A stretch of DNA of 64,000 nucleotides from Haloplanus sp. CK5-1 (GCF_037201915.1 NZ_CP147505.1:1054001-1118000), one strand, 5' to 3'. Positions 9,320 to 18,514 are shown, counted from the stretch's first letter. Program-made: numbers and translations. Notes: a model not told the origin generated them from the letters alone.

Positions 9320-10083
9320 TCGAGCGGTTCCGGGTTCCGACCGACACGACCGCCCCCGACGGCCACACCAACGCGTACCTCGTCGATGGGGCCGAACCGG
9401 TCCTCGTCGACCCGGCCGGCCGGACCGACGCCCTCGACGCCGCCGTCGCGGACCGCGGGGTGTCCCACGTCGCGGTGACACACGCCCACCCGGACCACGT
9501 CGACGGCGTCGCGGCCTACGCCGACGAGACGGGGGCGACGCTGTGGGCGCGCCGCGGCCGCGAGGAACGGTTCGCGGCCGCGACCGGTCGTCACCCGGAG
9601 AGAACGTTCGCCGAGGGCGACGTCGTCGTCGGACTGACCGTCCTCGACACCCCGGGCCACGCGCCCGACCACGTCGCCTTCGAGGCCGACGCCGGGATCC
9701 TCTCGGGCGACCTCGCGGTCGCGACTGGGAGCGTCGCCGTCGCCGCACCCGAGGGCGACCTCCGGGCGTATCTCGTCGCGCTCCGACGGCTGTACGCCCG
9801 CGATCCGCCGCGCCTCTACCCCGGCCACGGCCAGGTGATCGACGACCCGCGGGCGACCGTGTGTCGACTGCTGGCCCACCGCCGCGAGCGTGAGCGCCGG
9901 ATCGTCCGCGCGGTCGATCGGGGGGCTGTCGACGTCGACGCCGTCGTCGAGGCGGCCTACGACCGCGACCTCTCCGGCGTTCGTGACCTCGCTCGCGGGA
10001 CGGTGAGCGCCCACCTCGACAAACTCGCCGTCGAGGGGCGGATCCGCGTCGATCGGGAGACCGGACGGGTCGAACCGCGGTAG
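9316..10083 (+). CDS. MBL-fold metallohydrolase with C-terminal winged helix
   Basis: A 255-residue metallo-beta-lactamase-fold protein. The metal motif HAHPDH is at residues 56-61, with further His in DTPGHAPDH and YPGHG. The C-terminal 60 residues (LARGTVSAHLDKLAVEGRI) look like the LACTB2-type winged helix. The family includes hydrolases acting on nucleic acids or thioesters; the substrate cannot be told. It starts with GTG overlapping the dehydroquinate synthase stop, so it rides in the aromatic transcript. Confidence 0.88.
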   Translation: MIERFRVPTDTTAPDGHTNAYLVDGAEPVLVDPAGRTDALDAAVADRGVSHVAVTHAHPDHVDGVAAYADETGATLWARRGREERFAAATGRHPERTFAEGDVVVGLTVLDTPGHAPDHVAFEADAGILSGDLAVATGSVAVAAPEGDLRAYLVALRRLYARDPPRLYPGHGQVIDDPRATVCRLLAHRRERERRIVRAVDRGAVDVDAVVEAAYDRDLSGVRDLARGTVSAHLDKLAVEGRIRVDRETGRVEPR

Positions 10084-10127
10084 TCCGTCGGCGACGGGGT
10101 TTTGCGTCTCGGTCGCCCAGCGGGGGT

Positions 10128-10778
10128 ATGGAGTCGCTGGAGGGCGAACTCGAACGTGCGCGCGACCTCGACGTGAGCGACCTCGCCGACGCCATCGAGT
10201 CGATCGGCTTCGAGTGTACGCGGTGTGGTGCCTGCTGTAAGTCGGAGGTCGACGATCCCCACACGGCGACGGTGTTCCCCGACGAGGTGCGAGCGTTACA
10301 GGACGCGACCGACCGCGACTGGCGGGACGTGGCGCGACCGATGCCCTACGGGCTTCGCGAGGGCCCGGACGGACCGGAGGGGGAGACGTTCGAGTGGGCC
10401 CTGGCGACCGGCGCCTGTGGTGACTGCACGTTCTACGAGGAAACGGACGGCGAGGGGGCCTGTACCGTCCACGACCACCGGCCGCTGCTCTGTGAGACCT
10501 ATCCGTTCAGCGTCGCTCTCGGCGGGACGAGTCAGCCGATGGGCGAGGCCGTTGACGAGGCGGGGCTGGTCCGCGCTCACGAGTGCGAGGGACTCGGCCG
10601 GGACATCTCGCGGGCCGACGCCGAGGCGATGGCTCGGGCGCTCAAAGAGCGGGCGATCCGCGAACTGACGGAGGCGGTTGGCGTCCGCGACAACTACGAC
10701 CCCGCCGACGCCGACGCGGGCGAGGTGGTCGTCTACGACTCGGAGGGACCGAAACGCCCCGACGGAACGCCGCGCTGA
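10128..10778 (+). CDS. YkgJ-family cysteine-cluster protein
   Basis: A 216-residue soluble protein with the metal-binding cluster CTRCGACC (Cys30, Cys33, Cys36, Cys37) near the N-terminus. More cysteines follow (ACGDC, GACTVH, LLCETYPF), the pattern of the zinc/iron-chelating YkgJ family. The enzymatic role is unknown. Its own start region is 44 bases after the MBL gene. Confidence 0.88.
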   Translation: MESLEGELERARDLDVSDLADAIESIGFECTRCGACCKSEVDDPHTATVFPDEVRALQDATDRDWRDVARPMPYGLREGPDGPEGETFEWALATGACGDCTFYEETDGEGACTVHDHRPLLCETYPFSVALGGTSQPMGEAVDEAGLVRAHECEGLGRDISRADAEAMARALKERAIRELTEAVGVRDNYDPADADAGEVVVYDSEGPKRPDGTPR

Positions 10779-10815
10779 CGGCGATACAACTTTACTCCTT
10801 CCGCCACAGGTCGAG

Positions 10816-11232
10816 ATGGAGGTTTACACTGTGGAAATTTCGGATAAACTGCTGTGTCTGTTCAGCGAGCGTGTGCGGGAAGAAGACGGAACGTACGTGA
10901 TCGACGTGCCACAGCGCGAGATAGACACCGGTGGCGTCGACCCCGGCGAGACCTATCGGGTCGCGCTCATCTCCGCGGACCGCGAGCCGACCGAGGACGA
11001 GGACTCCGCCGCCGAGACGCCGACCTCGGATCCCCAGCCCCCGGTCGAAGTCGGCGAGGTCCGGTACGTCGAAATCGAGGACATCGGAAAACAGGGTGAC
11101 GGCATCGCCCGCGTCGAGCGCGGCTACGTCATCATCGTCCCCGGTGCGGAGATCGGCGAACGCGTCAAGATCGAAGTGACGGAAGTCAAGTCCAACTTCG
11201 CCGTCGGCGAGATCATCGACGAGGACCTCTGA
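10816..11232 (+). CDS. TRAM-domain protein
   Basis: A 138-residue protein. The C-terminal 60 residues (from IEDIGKQGDGIARV to VKSNFAVGEI) form a TRAM domain, an RNA-binding beta-barrel found in archaeal cold-shock-like proteins and tRNA modification enzymes. The N-terminal half is acidic with a Pro/Thr-rich linker. The ATG at 10816 is chosen because an AT-rich TATA-like stretch (about 10786-10797) lies at the leaderless distance. Haloarchaea usually have several such single-TRAM proteins, thought to be RNA chaperones. Confidence 0.88.
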   Translation: MEVYTVEISDKLLCLFSERVREEDGTYVIDVPQREIDTGGVDPGETYRVALISADREPTEDEDSAAETPTSDPQPPVEVGEVRYVEIEDIGKQGDGIARVERGYVIIVPGAEIGERVKIEVTEVKSNFAVGEIIDEDL

Positions 11233-11274
11233 GACCCACAAGATTCTTTCGAGCGGCCGCGTGATTCCGGCCGT

Positions 11275-12225
11275 ATGCACCGCCGTGCCCTCCTCTCGGT
11301 CTGCGTGACCGGTCTGACCGTGACCGCGGGCTGTCTCGACACCGGCTTCGGAAGCGACTGCCAGCGCGGTGCGAACTTGCGCCTGGAGTCGGTGACGGCG
11401 GCCGAGGTGGCCGACCGCGAGAGCGACCCGGTCGCCGCCCTCTCGCCGCCGGAACACGACGCCGTCTCTGCCGCCCGGCGTGGCGAGGTTGCGACGCTGT
11501 GGGCGACCTCGGCCCCGCTCTCCGGCGTCGACCACCTCGTCGACGCCGGGACGTACTACGCCGTCACGACCGACCTCGTTTCGACCGTCGAACGGACCGG
11601 CTACGCCCTCTCGCTCGACACCGAGAGGGCCGAGGACGTGCCGACCGATCGCCGCGTCGTGTTCGACGACCTGCCTGCAGTCGACCGGACCGCGCTGTAC
11701 GTGGCGCTTGGCTTCCCCGGTCCCCGGGAGATCGAGCGGTTCGACCGCGCCCGTTCGGTCAGTATCGGCGGGACGCTCGTCTACCCGGACGGCGACGCCG
11801 AATCCCGCTCGGAACTCGTCGCCGACCCGCCGTACGAGGCCCTCCGGATCGGCGGGCGTGACTTCCGGTTCGACCTCGGCGACCCCCGACCGAAGACGGT
11901 CGAGACCCACCGGATCGAACTGACCGAAGTCTCCGGGTCGGCCGCCGATTTCGCCGATATCGTCCTCGATCGGTCCGGGATCCACCTCGATCCCAGCGAC
12001 CTCTCGGCCGAACAACGCGACATCGTCGAGGCGGCCATCGACGACGGCTACGACGAGTGTGCGCCCTACTCCGACGCATACGCCGACCTGCAGGTCACGC
12101 TCGGTCGCGAACTGGAGCGGACGAGGACGGCGGACGGCTCCGCGACCGACGCTCCCGACCGGGTCGACTACGCCGACTACGAGGCCGAGTGGTACGCCGT
12201 TTCCCTCTCCGAGTACGTCGTCTAG
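11275..12225 (+). CDS. Haloarchaeal lipoprotein of unknown function
   Basis: A 316-residue protein with a short positively charged N-terminus (MHRRALL), a hydrophobic stretch and a lipobox ending TAGC at about residues 16-19. It is therefore probably exported and lipid-anchored. The rest is an acidic soluble domain with no motif I recognise. It overlaps tail to tail with the radical SAM gene by 4 bases. A possible TATA (AAGATTCTTT, about 11242-11251) gives it its own promoter. Confidence 0.75.
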   Translation: MHRRALLSVCVTGLTVTAGCLDTGFGSDCQRGANLRLESVTAAEVADRESDPVAALSPPEHDAVSAARRGEVATLWATSAPLSGVDHLVDAGTYYAVTTDLVSTVERTGYALSLDTERAEDVPTDRRVVFDDLPAVDRTALYVALGFPGPREIERFDRARSVSIGGTLVYPDGDAESRSELVADPPYEALRIGGRDFRFDLGDPRPKTVETHRIELTEVSGSAADFADIVLDRSGIHLDPSDLSAEQRDIVEAAIDDGYDECAPYSDAYADLQVTLGRELERTRTADGSATDAPDRVDYADYEAEWYAVSLSEYVV

Positions 12226-13943
12226 TCGGCCGCACCGACCGAGCCGAGCGTCGCGAACTTCGAGAGGTCGGCGTCGAGGTCGACCTCCGACAGGGAGCCG
12301 TAGGGGCGACCCACCACGATGTCGCCCGCGGTCGACCGGCCGACGCCCGGTAGCATCCGCAGTTCGTCCATCGACGCGGCGTTCAGATCCAGCGGGTATG
12401 GAACGCCCGTCACCGACCGGTAGCCGTGATCGACCACCGCGACGTCGACGGTCGTGCCGAGTTCGCGCTCCCCCGGAAGTCCGACGAGCAGGGGGTACGT
12501 TCCCAGTTGCCGGCCGAACGTCTTGCCGTCCTGGTGGTACTCGAGGTGGACGTCCGGAAGGACGGTCCCCGCCGGAACGACCCGGCGGAGCATCGGGCGG
12601 TCGACCTCCTCGCGGACCTCCCGCTTGTACTCCGCGAACAGGTCCTTGTGGTCGCGGGCGATGTCGGCCCCGGTGTCGCTCATCTCCGTGCCCGCGAAGG
12701 CCATCACCTGCCGGATGTTGATCCGGCGGAGCATCAGTCCCTCGTCGTACACCCGCTTCAGGAACCGCTTGTTGTGGTCGAACGTCTCGCGGCGCTCACC
12801 CTGCAGGCCGTGGACGAGGTTGATCCCGGGGAGGAGTTTCGGGAGGCGATCCGCGGCGGCGTCGCCGTGGGTCGGCGCGTCGGCGGGGTCGTCGCCCGGT
12901 CGCCACCCGGCCACCTCGTTGACGACGCGCACGGCCTCCAGACACTCGTCGGCCGTCACGAGCAGGTTGTTCTCCTCCTGCACGACGGGGTCGGCGGATT
13001 CGAGGCCAAAGGCCGCGGTGTCGCCCGCGGTGTTGTGCTCGGCGATGATCCGGATGGCCTCGCGGGAGCGCTCCGGGTAGTCGACGATGGTGACCGGGTT
13101 CATGTTGTCGAGGTGGAGCGTCTCCAACTCGGGGGCGACCTCCCGGATGCCGGCGTAGAGTCGTCGGAGTGCGTCGGGATCCGGAGCCTCGCCGTCGCCG
13201 CCGAACGCGAGGATGTCGGCCTGCCGGCCGAGGCGGAAGTGGCGGACTCCCCGGTCGTAGAGGGCCTCGACCTCGCGGACGACCGACGCCGCCGACCGGA
13301 AGCCCGGATCGCCGTACAGCGGCTCGGTACAGAACGAGCACCGGTAGGCACAGCCACGCGACGTCTCCAGTTCCGCGATCAGGTAGTCGGGATGGTTGGG
13401 GTGGTCCTCGACGACGAACGCCCCCTTCGCGGCCCAGCGGTCCAGGTCGTCGTTGTCGCGCATACGGTCGCCAAAGCCCTCCAGTCCGCTGGCCACGAGG
13501 TCGTGGGCCGCCGCCTCGACGTCGCCCTTGGCGACGAAGTCGTAGTCGAGGTCCTTGCGCTCCATCTCCTGGCCGCCGGCGTTCTCGTCGCCGACGCCGA
13601 AGCGGACGGGCCCGCCCATCAGCGTGGTCCCGTCGGCGGTCCAGGCGAGTTCCCGCACTTCGTCGGGTTCGGCCGGCGTCCCGCCGACGTACTTCCCGGG
13701 GACGGTCATGCCACCGAGGTAGATCAGGAGGTCGGCGTCGGCCACGTCGGCCCACTTCGACCGGTCGTCGCGGAGTTCGTCGATCGTGTGGTAGGTGATT
13801 CCGTCGGCGGGCACGCCAGCGTCGACGAGTGCGCCGGCGGTGAAGCGCGGATACGTCGAGACGTACGGCGGGACCCCGAAGTGTGCGGGTTCGTCGACGT
13901 AGCCGTCGACGATCGTGACCGCGAGGTCGGCGGGGTCGGTCAT
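12222..13943 (-). CDS. Radical SAM protein with C-terminal helix-hairpin-helix
   Basis: A 573-residue protein. The N-terminal 190 residues resemble a B12-binding-like or Rossmann domain. The radical SAM cluster motif is CAYRCSFC (Cys198, Cys202, Cys205). The last 60 residues (LNAASMDELRMLPGVGRSTA) form a helix-hairpin-helix, a DNA/RNA-backbone-binding element. This architecture is a conserved archaeal family of unknown substrate; the HhH suggests action on nucleic acid. The ATG at 13943 was chosen over a far upstream start that would overlap unrelated sequence. Confidence 0.88.
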   Translation of the reverse strand: MTDPADLAVTIVDGYVDEPAHFGVPPYVSTYPRFTAGALVDAGVPADGITYHTIDELRDDRSKWADVADADLLIYLGGMTVPGKYVGGTPAEPDEVRELAWTADGTTLMGGPVRFGVGDENAGGQEMERKDLDYDFVAKGDVEAAAHDLVASGLEGFGDRMRDNDDLDRWAAKGAFVVEDHPNHPDYLIAELETSRGCAYRCSFCTEPLYGDPGFRSAASVVREVEALYDRGVRHFRLGRQADILAFGGDGEAPDPDALRRLYAGIREVAPELETLHLDNMNPVTIVDYPERSREAIRIIAEHNTAGDTAAFGLESADPVVQEENNLLVTADECLEAVRVVNEVAGWRPGDDPADAPTHGDAAADRLPKLLPGINLVHGLQGERRETFDHNKRFLKRVYDEGLMLRRINIRQVMAFAGTEMSDTGADIARDHKDLFAEYKREVREEVDRPMLRRVVPAGTVLPDVHLEYHQDGKTFGRQLGTYPLLVGLPGERELGTTVDVAVVDHGYRSVTGVPYPLDLNAASMDELRMLPGVGRSTAGDIVVGRPYGSLSEVDLDADLSKFATLGSVGAAD

Positions 13944-14061
13944 GTGACGTCGTTGGCGGCCGAGGCGTAAAACCGTATCCGTGCGTGCCCGACGCCGGCA
14001 TCGGCGACGCCGGTCGCACGTCCCCACGCCACTTATGACCGTCGCGGCACTACCCGGAGGT

Positions 14062-14220
14062 ATGCCCGCCACGAAGGAACTCGAGTGTACTAGCGCCGAC
14101 TGCGAACTAGACATGTTCGAGAACCACTACACCTACGACATCGCGGACGACCACTCGGTCGACGACCTCTCCTGCCCGCTCTGTGGCGGGACCGACTGCC
14201 TCGAAGAGATCGAACTATGA
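14062..14220 (+). CDS. Small zinc-ribbon-like protein
   Basis: A 52-residue protein with two cysteine pairs, CTSADC near residues 9-14 and CPLCGGTDC near 39-47, which should hold a zinc ion. It belongs to the class of haloarchaeal micro-proteins with CPxCG motifs. GGAGGT directly touches the ATG, leaving no spacing, so it is unlikely to act as a Shine-Dalgarno site. A TATA-like ACTTATGAC at about 14031-14039 suggests leaderless expression. It overlaps the Hsp20 gene by 4 bases. Confidence 0.75.
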   Translation: MPATKELECTSADCELDMFENHYTYDIADDHSVDDLSCPLCGGTDCLEEIEL

Positions 14221-14654
14221 CCGGGTTCCGCGACTTCGGCGAGTCCGTCGCCGACGCCGTCCTCGAACGGGTGGGGCGTGGCGTCGGCAAGGTCCAGGAG
14301 CGAAAGCCGCTCCCCTACGACGTTCTGGAGTCCGACGACGCCTATCTCGTCGTCTTCGACGCGCCGGGTGTCACCCGGAGCGACGTACAGGTACGGTACG
14401 TCGAGGGCGAGGTGCAGGTTCGCCTCGACCGCTTCCGCGACTTCCACGACGGGTTCGAGATGCGCTTCCCCGGGCGTGGTCTCTCCCTCGACGGCGGCGC
14501 GCGCCTCCCGCCGGACGCGGACGTCGCCGCCGGCGGGGCTTCCGCCACCTTGACCGACAACGGCACGCTCCGCGTCCGCGTCCCCAAGCGCTCGACGGGG
14601 ACCGACGTGACGGTTCGCGAAGAGGACGGAGACGACGAGGCGACCGACGCCTGA
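14217..14654 (+). CDS. Hsp20/alpha-crystallin-family protein
   Basis: A 145-residue small heat-shock protein. The crystallin core runs from about residue 37 (YDVLESDDAYLVVFDAPGV) to 125, with the final strand in TLRVRVPKR. The core is short in the middle and the usual GVL motif is modified, so it is a divergent member. The acidic C-terminal tail fits a halophile. Translationally coupled to the upstream zinc-ribbon gene (ATGA). Confidence 0.83.
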   Translation: MTGFRDFGESVADAVLERVGRGVGKVQERKPLPYDVLESDDAYLVVFDAPGVTRSDVQVRYVEGEVQVRLDRFRDFHDGFEMRFPGRGLSLDGGARLPPDADVAAGGASATLTDNGTLRVRVPKRSTGTDVTVREEDGDDEATDA

Positions 14655-14657
14655 CGG

Positions 14658-15464
14658 TCACGCCGACCCGAGAAGGTCACCGACGCCGCGGGCGGGGTAG
14701 CCGACGACGGTCGTCGCCCCCGCCTCCTTCAGCGCCGCTACCCGTTCCCCGACGGCCTCGGGCGTCCCCGTCAGCGCGAAGTCCTCGGCCGCGGCGCACA
14801 ACACCTCGCGGGTGTGGCCGCTCGCGGCCGCCGAGGTGATCGGATCGTCGGGGAGCGCCCGCGCGACCGGTCGCCGCCGCCCCAGATACGGACCGAGGGC
14901 GTCGAGGATCGCGTCCGTGTCGTCGGTGAGGACCGTCGGTGCGTAGACGGCCAGGTCTCCCTCCCAGCCCGCGGCCCGGAGCGCGCGACAGTCCCGCCGC
15001 GTCGACCGCCCGAGCAGTTCGAACTGTGTCCCGCCGACAGCGAGTGCGACGCGTTCGACGCCCTCGGTGCCGACCCACGCGTCCGGGGTCGTCTCCCGGG
15101 CGGCCCGGAGGCGCGGCGCGACCGCCCGGTTACGCTCCGCGTCGGTGAGATACGCCGGGTTGCCGGCGACGAGGACACGTCCGACACTCTCCGGGATCCG
15201 GTCGAGGAGGCCGTCGTCGCCCAGCGGATCGAAGCCGTCCGCGCGGACGGGGGTCGTCACGCGAACCGTCTTCTCGGTGGCGACCGACCGAAGCGTCGCG
15301 GCGTCGGGGAGGTACTCTCGACCCTCGTAGTCGACGACTACGGCCGGAAGGGGGACGTCGCGGCCGCGCCCCACGTCGCACTCGGTCGGCTTCAGCGCCA
15401 CGGCGTCGAGTCCAGTCCCTGCGACCGGCGTGCTCGTCCTCGCCCGCTCGGTGTGTTCGACCAT
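14658..15464 (-). CDS. Conserved haloarchaeal protein, luciferase-like barrel fragment suspected
   Basis: A 268-residue protein I do not recognise with certainty. It is soluble and alpha/beta, with repeated strand-helix units. The C-terminal stretch (VGERVAALKEAGATTVVGYPARG) resembles the end of luciferase-like F420-dependent oxidoreductases. It has no obvious catalytic motif. It lies tail to tail with hsp20 (3 bases apart) and head to tail with the Nudix gene. Confidence 0.65.
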   Translation of the reverse strand: MVEHTERARTSTPVAGTGLDAVALKPTECDVGRGRDVPLPAVVVDYEGREYLPDAATLRSVATEKTVRVTTPVRADGFDPLGDDGLLDRIPESVGRVLVAGNPAYLTDAERNRAVAPRLRAARETTPDAWVGTEGVERVALAVGGTQFELLGRSTRRDCRALRAAGWEGDLAVYAPTVLTDDTDAILDALGPYLGRRRPVARALPDDPITSAAASGHTREVLCAAAEDFALTGTPEAVGERVAALKEAGATTVVGYPARGVGDLLGSA

Positions 15465-15502
15465 TGCGGGGTGCTACGCGTCGGGCGACAAAGGCCTGTC
15501 GC

Positions 15503-16108
15503 TCACACCGGGAAGTCGGCGTCCGGGTCGACGACGCGGTCGACCTCCGCTGGCATCTCCCAGTCGGTCGCCAGTTCGAGCAACTGGACCAGCATCCGCC
15601 CGGTCGCTCCCCAGACGGTGTAGCCGCCGACGTAGAAGAAGTGGAGGCGGACCTCGCCGTAGTAGGGGTGGTCCCGACGCTCCGACTCGTAGTTCGCGAG
15701 GTCGGTCAGTTCCTCGACCGGGAGCACCGCGATTTCGGCCACTTCGCGCTCGTCGGGGACGTACTCGCGGTCGGGGATCCGCGAGACGAACGGTCGGACG
15801 GCGTACTCGCTGACCGTCGGGATGTCGTCCAACCGCCCGACCACATCGATCTCGTCGTCCCGGAGGCCGATCTCCTCGTCGGCCTCCCGGCGCGCCGTCG
15901 CTTCGAGGTCCGTGTCGCTGGGTTCGCGTCCACCGCCCGGGAAACTCATCTGTCCCGCGTGTTCGCCGAGGTGATCCGCACGCTTGGTAAAGAGGAGCGC
16001 GTCGCTCCCGTCCCTGTCGACGACGGGGGCGACGACCGCAGCCTCTCGATCCGCGTCGTCGACGGTTCGGGGCGTGTGGCTGCTGATTGCGTCCAGATTC
16101 ATGCGCAT
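15503..16108 (-). CDS. Nudix hydrolase, CoA pyrophosphatase type
   Basis: A 201-residue Nudix protein. Upstream of the Nudix box it has LFTKRADHLGEHAGQMSFPGGG, the UPF0035-type signature of coenzyme A diphosphatases. The box itself ends in READEEIGL, with the metal-binding Glu pair present. It probably hydrolyses CoA or related nucleotides to the 3',5'-ADP and phosphopantetheine products. Start is ATG 16108 or 16102. Confidence 0.88.
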   Translation of the reverse strand: MRMNLDAISSHTPRTVDDADREAAVVAPVVDRDGSDALLFTKRADHLGEHAGQMSFPGGGREPSDTDLEATARREADEEIGLRDDEIDVVGRLDDIPTVSEYAVRPFVSRIPDREYVPDEREVAEIAVLPVEELTDLANYESERRDHPYYGEVRLHFFYVGGYTVWGATGRMLVQLLELATDWEMPAEVDRVVDPDADFPV

Positions 16109-16192
16109 CGTGTATCGTGTCGCGTCGGAGCCATCGACAGCGTCGGCATCGGCGGCCCGACAATCACCTCTCCTAGGGTTCGGGGTCTCCTT

Positions 16193-16672
16193 TCAGTTGC
16201 GGTTTTCGATCGCGTCGTCGAGGCGGCTCCGTACGTCGCTCACGTCCGTCGACCCCCACGTTTCGAGGTCGTAACTCACGTCGAGGAGTCGTTCGATCCG
16301 GTCGGCGTCGCCGGCGTCGGCCGCCTGCGCGGCGTCGGCACGGAGGCGACGCTCGGCCGGATCGACGAGCGCCCCCGGATCGACCTCGCGGTTCGGGACG
16401 TCGAGGATGTGTGGCAGATCTTCGGCGCCCTCGGGGAGGCTCGGGAACGCCACGGGTCCCGGGGCGAGCAGCGTCGTTCCCTCGCGGTCGACCGCGACGA
16501 GGTAGTAGCCGTCTATCGCGGCGTCGACGGCGTCGCCGACTGCCCCGTCGTCGGCCGCTTCACCCCGCTTGAACGCGAGTTCGTCGAGCGCACGTTCGAG
16601 TTCGTCCCGGGTCAGCGCGCCGAACAGGTCCACGACACCCGCGAGTTCGTCGCCCGTCTCCGTGGCGATCAT
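16193..16672 (-). CDS. Conserved haloarchaeal protein (DUF7109-like)
   Basis: A 159-residue acidic protein of unknown function. It begins with a helical segment (LFGALTRDELERALDELAFKRG) that looks like a small DNA- or protein-binding helix bundle. Its ATG overlaps the stop of the glycosyltransferase gene upstream by 4 bases, so the two are co-expressed. No enzymatic motif is visible. Confidence 0.7.
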   Translation of the reverse strand: MIATETGDELAGVVDLFGALTRDELERALDELAFKRGEAADDGAVGDAVDAAIDGYYLVAVDREGTTLLAPGPVAFPSLPEGAEDLPHILDVPNREVDPGALVDPAERRLRADAAQAADAGDADRIERLLDVSYDLETWGSTDVSDVRSRLDDAIENRN

Positions 16673-17760
16673 CGGATCGCCTCCAGATCCGCGGTGGCCG
16701 TCTCGGCGATCAGCGCCGGCGACAGGGGTGCGTTCCGCCACGCCGGGAGGCGGCGATCCGGTCCAGGCGGTTCGATGGCGTCGGCGTACGCCGCCGCCTG
16801 TTCGAGTTCGTCGGCGCGGTCGTACGACAGGCCGTTGAACGCCGTGTCGAGTTCGTACCCCTCGACGAGCGTCTCGGCGGCTTCGCGGTAGCGGTCGGGG
16901 AGCGTCCCGTAGTCGGGGTCGACGCCCGCCTCCTCGACGACCCGGAGCAGCGCCGACGAGACGTGGCGGCACATCTCCGAGAGGCCGGTCGGGCCGCTCA
17001 CCGAGCGGTGGTCGTGTTCGTACGTCCCCAGATCGACCTGCGCGCTCCCCTCGAAGCCGGCGTGCTCGAAGGCGTCGCCGAGGGTGCCGACCTCGAGCCC
17101 CCACGACCGCTGGGGGCGGAGCCGCGCCACGAGGTCGGTTGTCGCCGCGAACTCGCCGGCGAGCGCGTAGCGAAACGACTCCAGATACCGGAGGATCGGT
17201 GCCTCGCATGCCGTCGAGAGCGCACGTACCAGCGGGACGAAAAACAACCGAAACAGCCGCCCGTAGAGCCGTTCGTTCTCGACGCGGGCGTAGTACCCCT
17301 TCGAGAACGTGTGGCCGTGGGCGAGCGGGAAGAGGAGTCGGGGCACGTCGGCCGGGGTGTAACTCTTGGTGTCGGCGTCGTGGACGGCGACGAACTCCCG
17401 GTCGAGGGTCTGTCCCAGCCCCAGCCACACGTCGCGCCCCTTGCCGAACTCGCCGCCGAGGCCGTGGTCGTCGAGCAGTTCCTCGAGGCGAGGGCCGTTG
17501 CACCACAGCACCGACAGCGACAGGTCGAATCCGGTGAGCCAATCGTGGAAGGGAGCGACGCGGTCGGCCGGGGCGCGGAGCGGGACGACCACCTCCGCGG
17601 GATCGACCCGTTCGAGCGCCGAGAGCACGCGGTCGGGAGCCAGTCCGCCGTACTCGCGCTCCGTCATCGGGACGACGACCGCCGACCGGTCCGTCGGGGC
17701 CGGCGGCGTCGGATCGGTCAGGTCGTGGAGCGTCGCCACGCGTTCCTGGACGTACTCCAT
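16669..17760 (-). CDS. Glucosyl-3-phosphoglycerate synthase-like glycosyltransferase
   Basis: A 363-residue GT-A-fold protein. The N-terminal Rossmann part leads to VVPLRAP and then HDADTKSY, with the metal-binding Asp128-x-Asp130. Two hydrophobic helices follow (LFRLFFVPLVRAL), then RPQRSWGLEVGTLG, all in the order seen in GT81 enzymes. These make glucosyl- or mannosyl-3-phosphoglycerate, precursors of compatible solutes or glycolipid heads. The exact donor and acceptor are not certain. ATG 17760 or GTG 17763. Confidence 0.82.
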   Translation of the reverse strand: MEYVQERVATLHDLTDPTPPAPTDRSAVVVPMTEREYGGLAPDRVLSALERVDPAEVVVPLRAPADRVAPFHDWLTGFDLSLSVLWCNGPRLEELLDDHGLGGEFGKGRDVWLGLGQTLDREFVAVHDADTKSYTPADVPRLLFPLAHGHTFSKGYYARVENERLYGRLFRLFFVPLVRALSTACEAPILRYLESFRYALAGEFAATTDLVARLRPQRSWGLEVGTLGDAFEHAGFEGSAQVDLGTYEHDHRSVSGPTGLSEMCRHVSSALLRVVEEAGVDPDYGTLPDRYREAAETLVEGYELDTAFNGLSYDRADELEQAAAYADAIEPPGPDRRLPAWRNAPLSPALIAETATADLEAIR

Positions 17761-17811
17761 CACACCTCCCTGAGGACGGCGCGGACAAAAGCCCGTGGAT
17801 GCGACGCCCGT

Positions 17812-18420
17812 TCAGTCGCCGAGTCCGTACGTCACCTCGACGGTCTCCGAGACGACGATCGGGTTCGGTTCGAAGTCGGCGTCGGGTCCCATCTCCAGTC
17901 CCTCGTCCACGAAACTCGACGTCTCCGTCTCCCCGACGACGGTGGCCACCGACACCACCTCGTCGACGGTCAGTCCCTCGGCGGCGGCGATGTGTTCGCC
18001 CTTCGTCCGGGCACGCTCCGTCGCCGCGCTCAGCGCTTCGTTTTCGAGGTGTCGGGTCGTCTCTTCGTGGAGGTCGAAGTCGACGCTCTCGATCCGTCCA
18101 CCCGCGTCCGTCGCGTCCACGACGACCGCCCCTGCCGCCTCGGCGACACAGTCCACGTGGAGCGTCTCGATCGCCCAGTACGCTGCGTCGGTCTCCTCCC
18201 CGAACAGGTCGCTTGTCTCTTTCACGCGCCGATCGACCGTCCGGATCCGGTCGTCGTCGACCGGGAGCGACGCCCTGACCGTCGCTGCGCAGTCTCGGGC
18301 CTGCTCTCGAGCGACCGTTCCCGACGCACCCTCGCCCGTCGCCTTCACTTCGACCGTCGTCAACTCCGGGACGCTTTCGGCTCGACCGGTCGCCGTCACC
18401 GTGATGGTTCGTCCTGTCAT
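17812..18420 (-). CDS. SIMPL-domain (DUF541) protein
   Basis: A 202-residue protein matching the SIMPL/DUF541 family: ITVTATGRAESVPELTTVEV at the start, a repeated VDATDAGGRIESVDF strand and a C-terminal VEVTYGL. No signal peptide is seen. The family is widespread but its function is unclear. ATG at 18420 was chosen; the longer frame would read through the divergent promoter of the zinc-finger gene. Confidence 0.83.
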   Translation of the reverse strand: MTGRTITVTATGRAESVPELTTVEVKATGEGASGTVAREQARDCAATVRASLPVDDDRIRTVDRRVKETSDLFGEETDAAYWAIETLHVDCVAEAAGAVVVDATDAGGRIESVDFDLHEETTRHLENEALSAATERARTKGEHIAAAEGLTVDEVVSVATVVGETETSSFVDEGLEMGPDADFEPNPIVVSETVEVTYGLGD

Positions 18421-18482
18421 CGTCCTCGGAGGGACGGCCGCCGACACTAAGTGGTTGGTGTCGGAGACCCGACGGCCGGACC

Positions 18483-18492
18483 GTTTTTTAAA
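18483..18492 (+). promoter_or_regulatory. TATA box of the zinc-finger micro-protein gene
   Basis: GTTTTTTAAA ends 22 bases before the ATG at 18515, a strong match to a haloarchaeal leaderless promoter in an otherwise GC-rich spacer. Confidence 0.65.
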
Positions 18493-18514
18493 CTGGGAGA
18501 CCCAACGTGAGTGC

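Noticed and set aside
12426-13970. Plus-strand open frame of 514 codons antisense to the radical SAM gene
   Set aside because: Opposes a gene with a clear CxxxCxxC cluster and HhH; the translation is low complexity.
14056-14061. GGAGGT as Shine-Dalgarno for the 52-residue zinc-ribbon gene
   Set aside because: It touches the ATG with no spacing, so it cannot pair properly; a TATA box at leaderless distance explains expression better.
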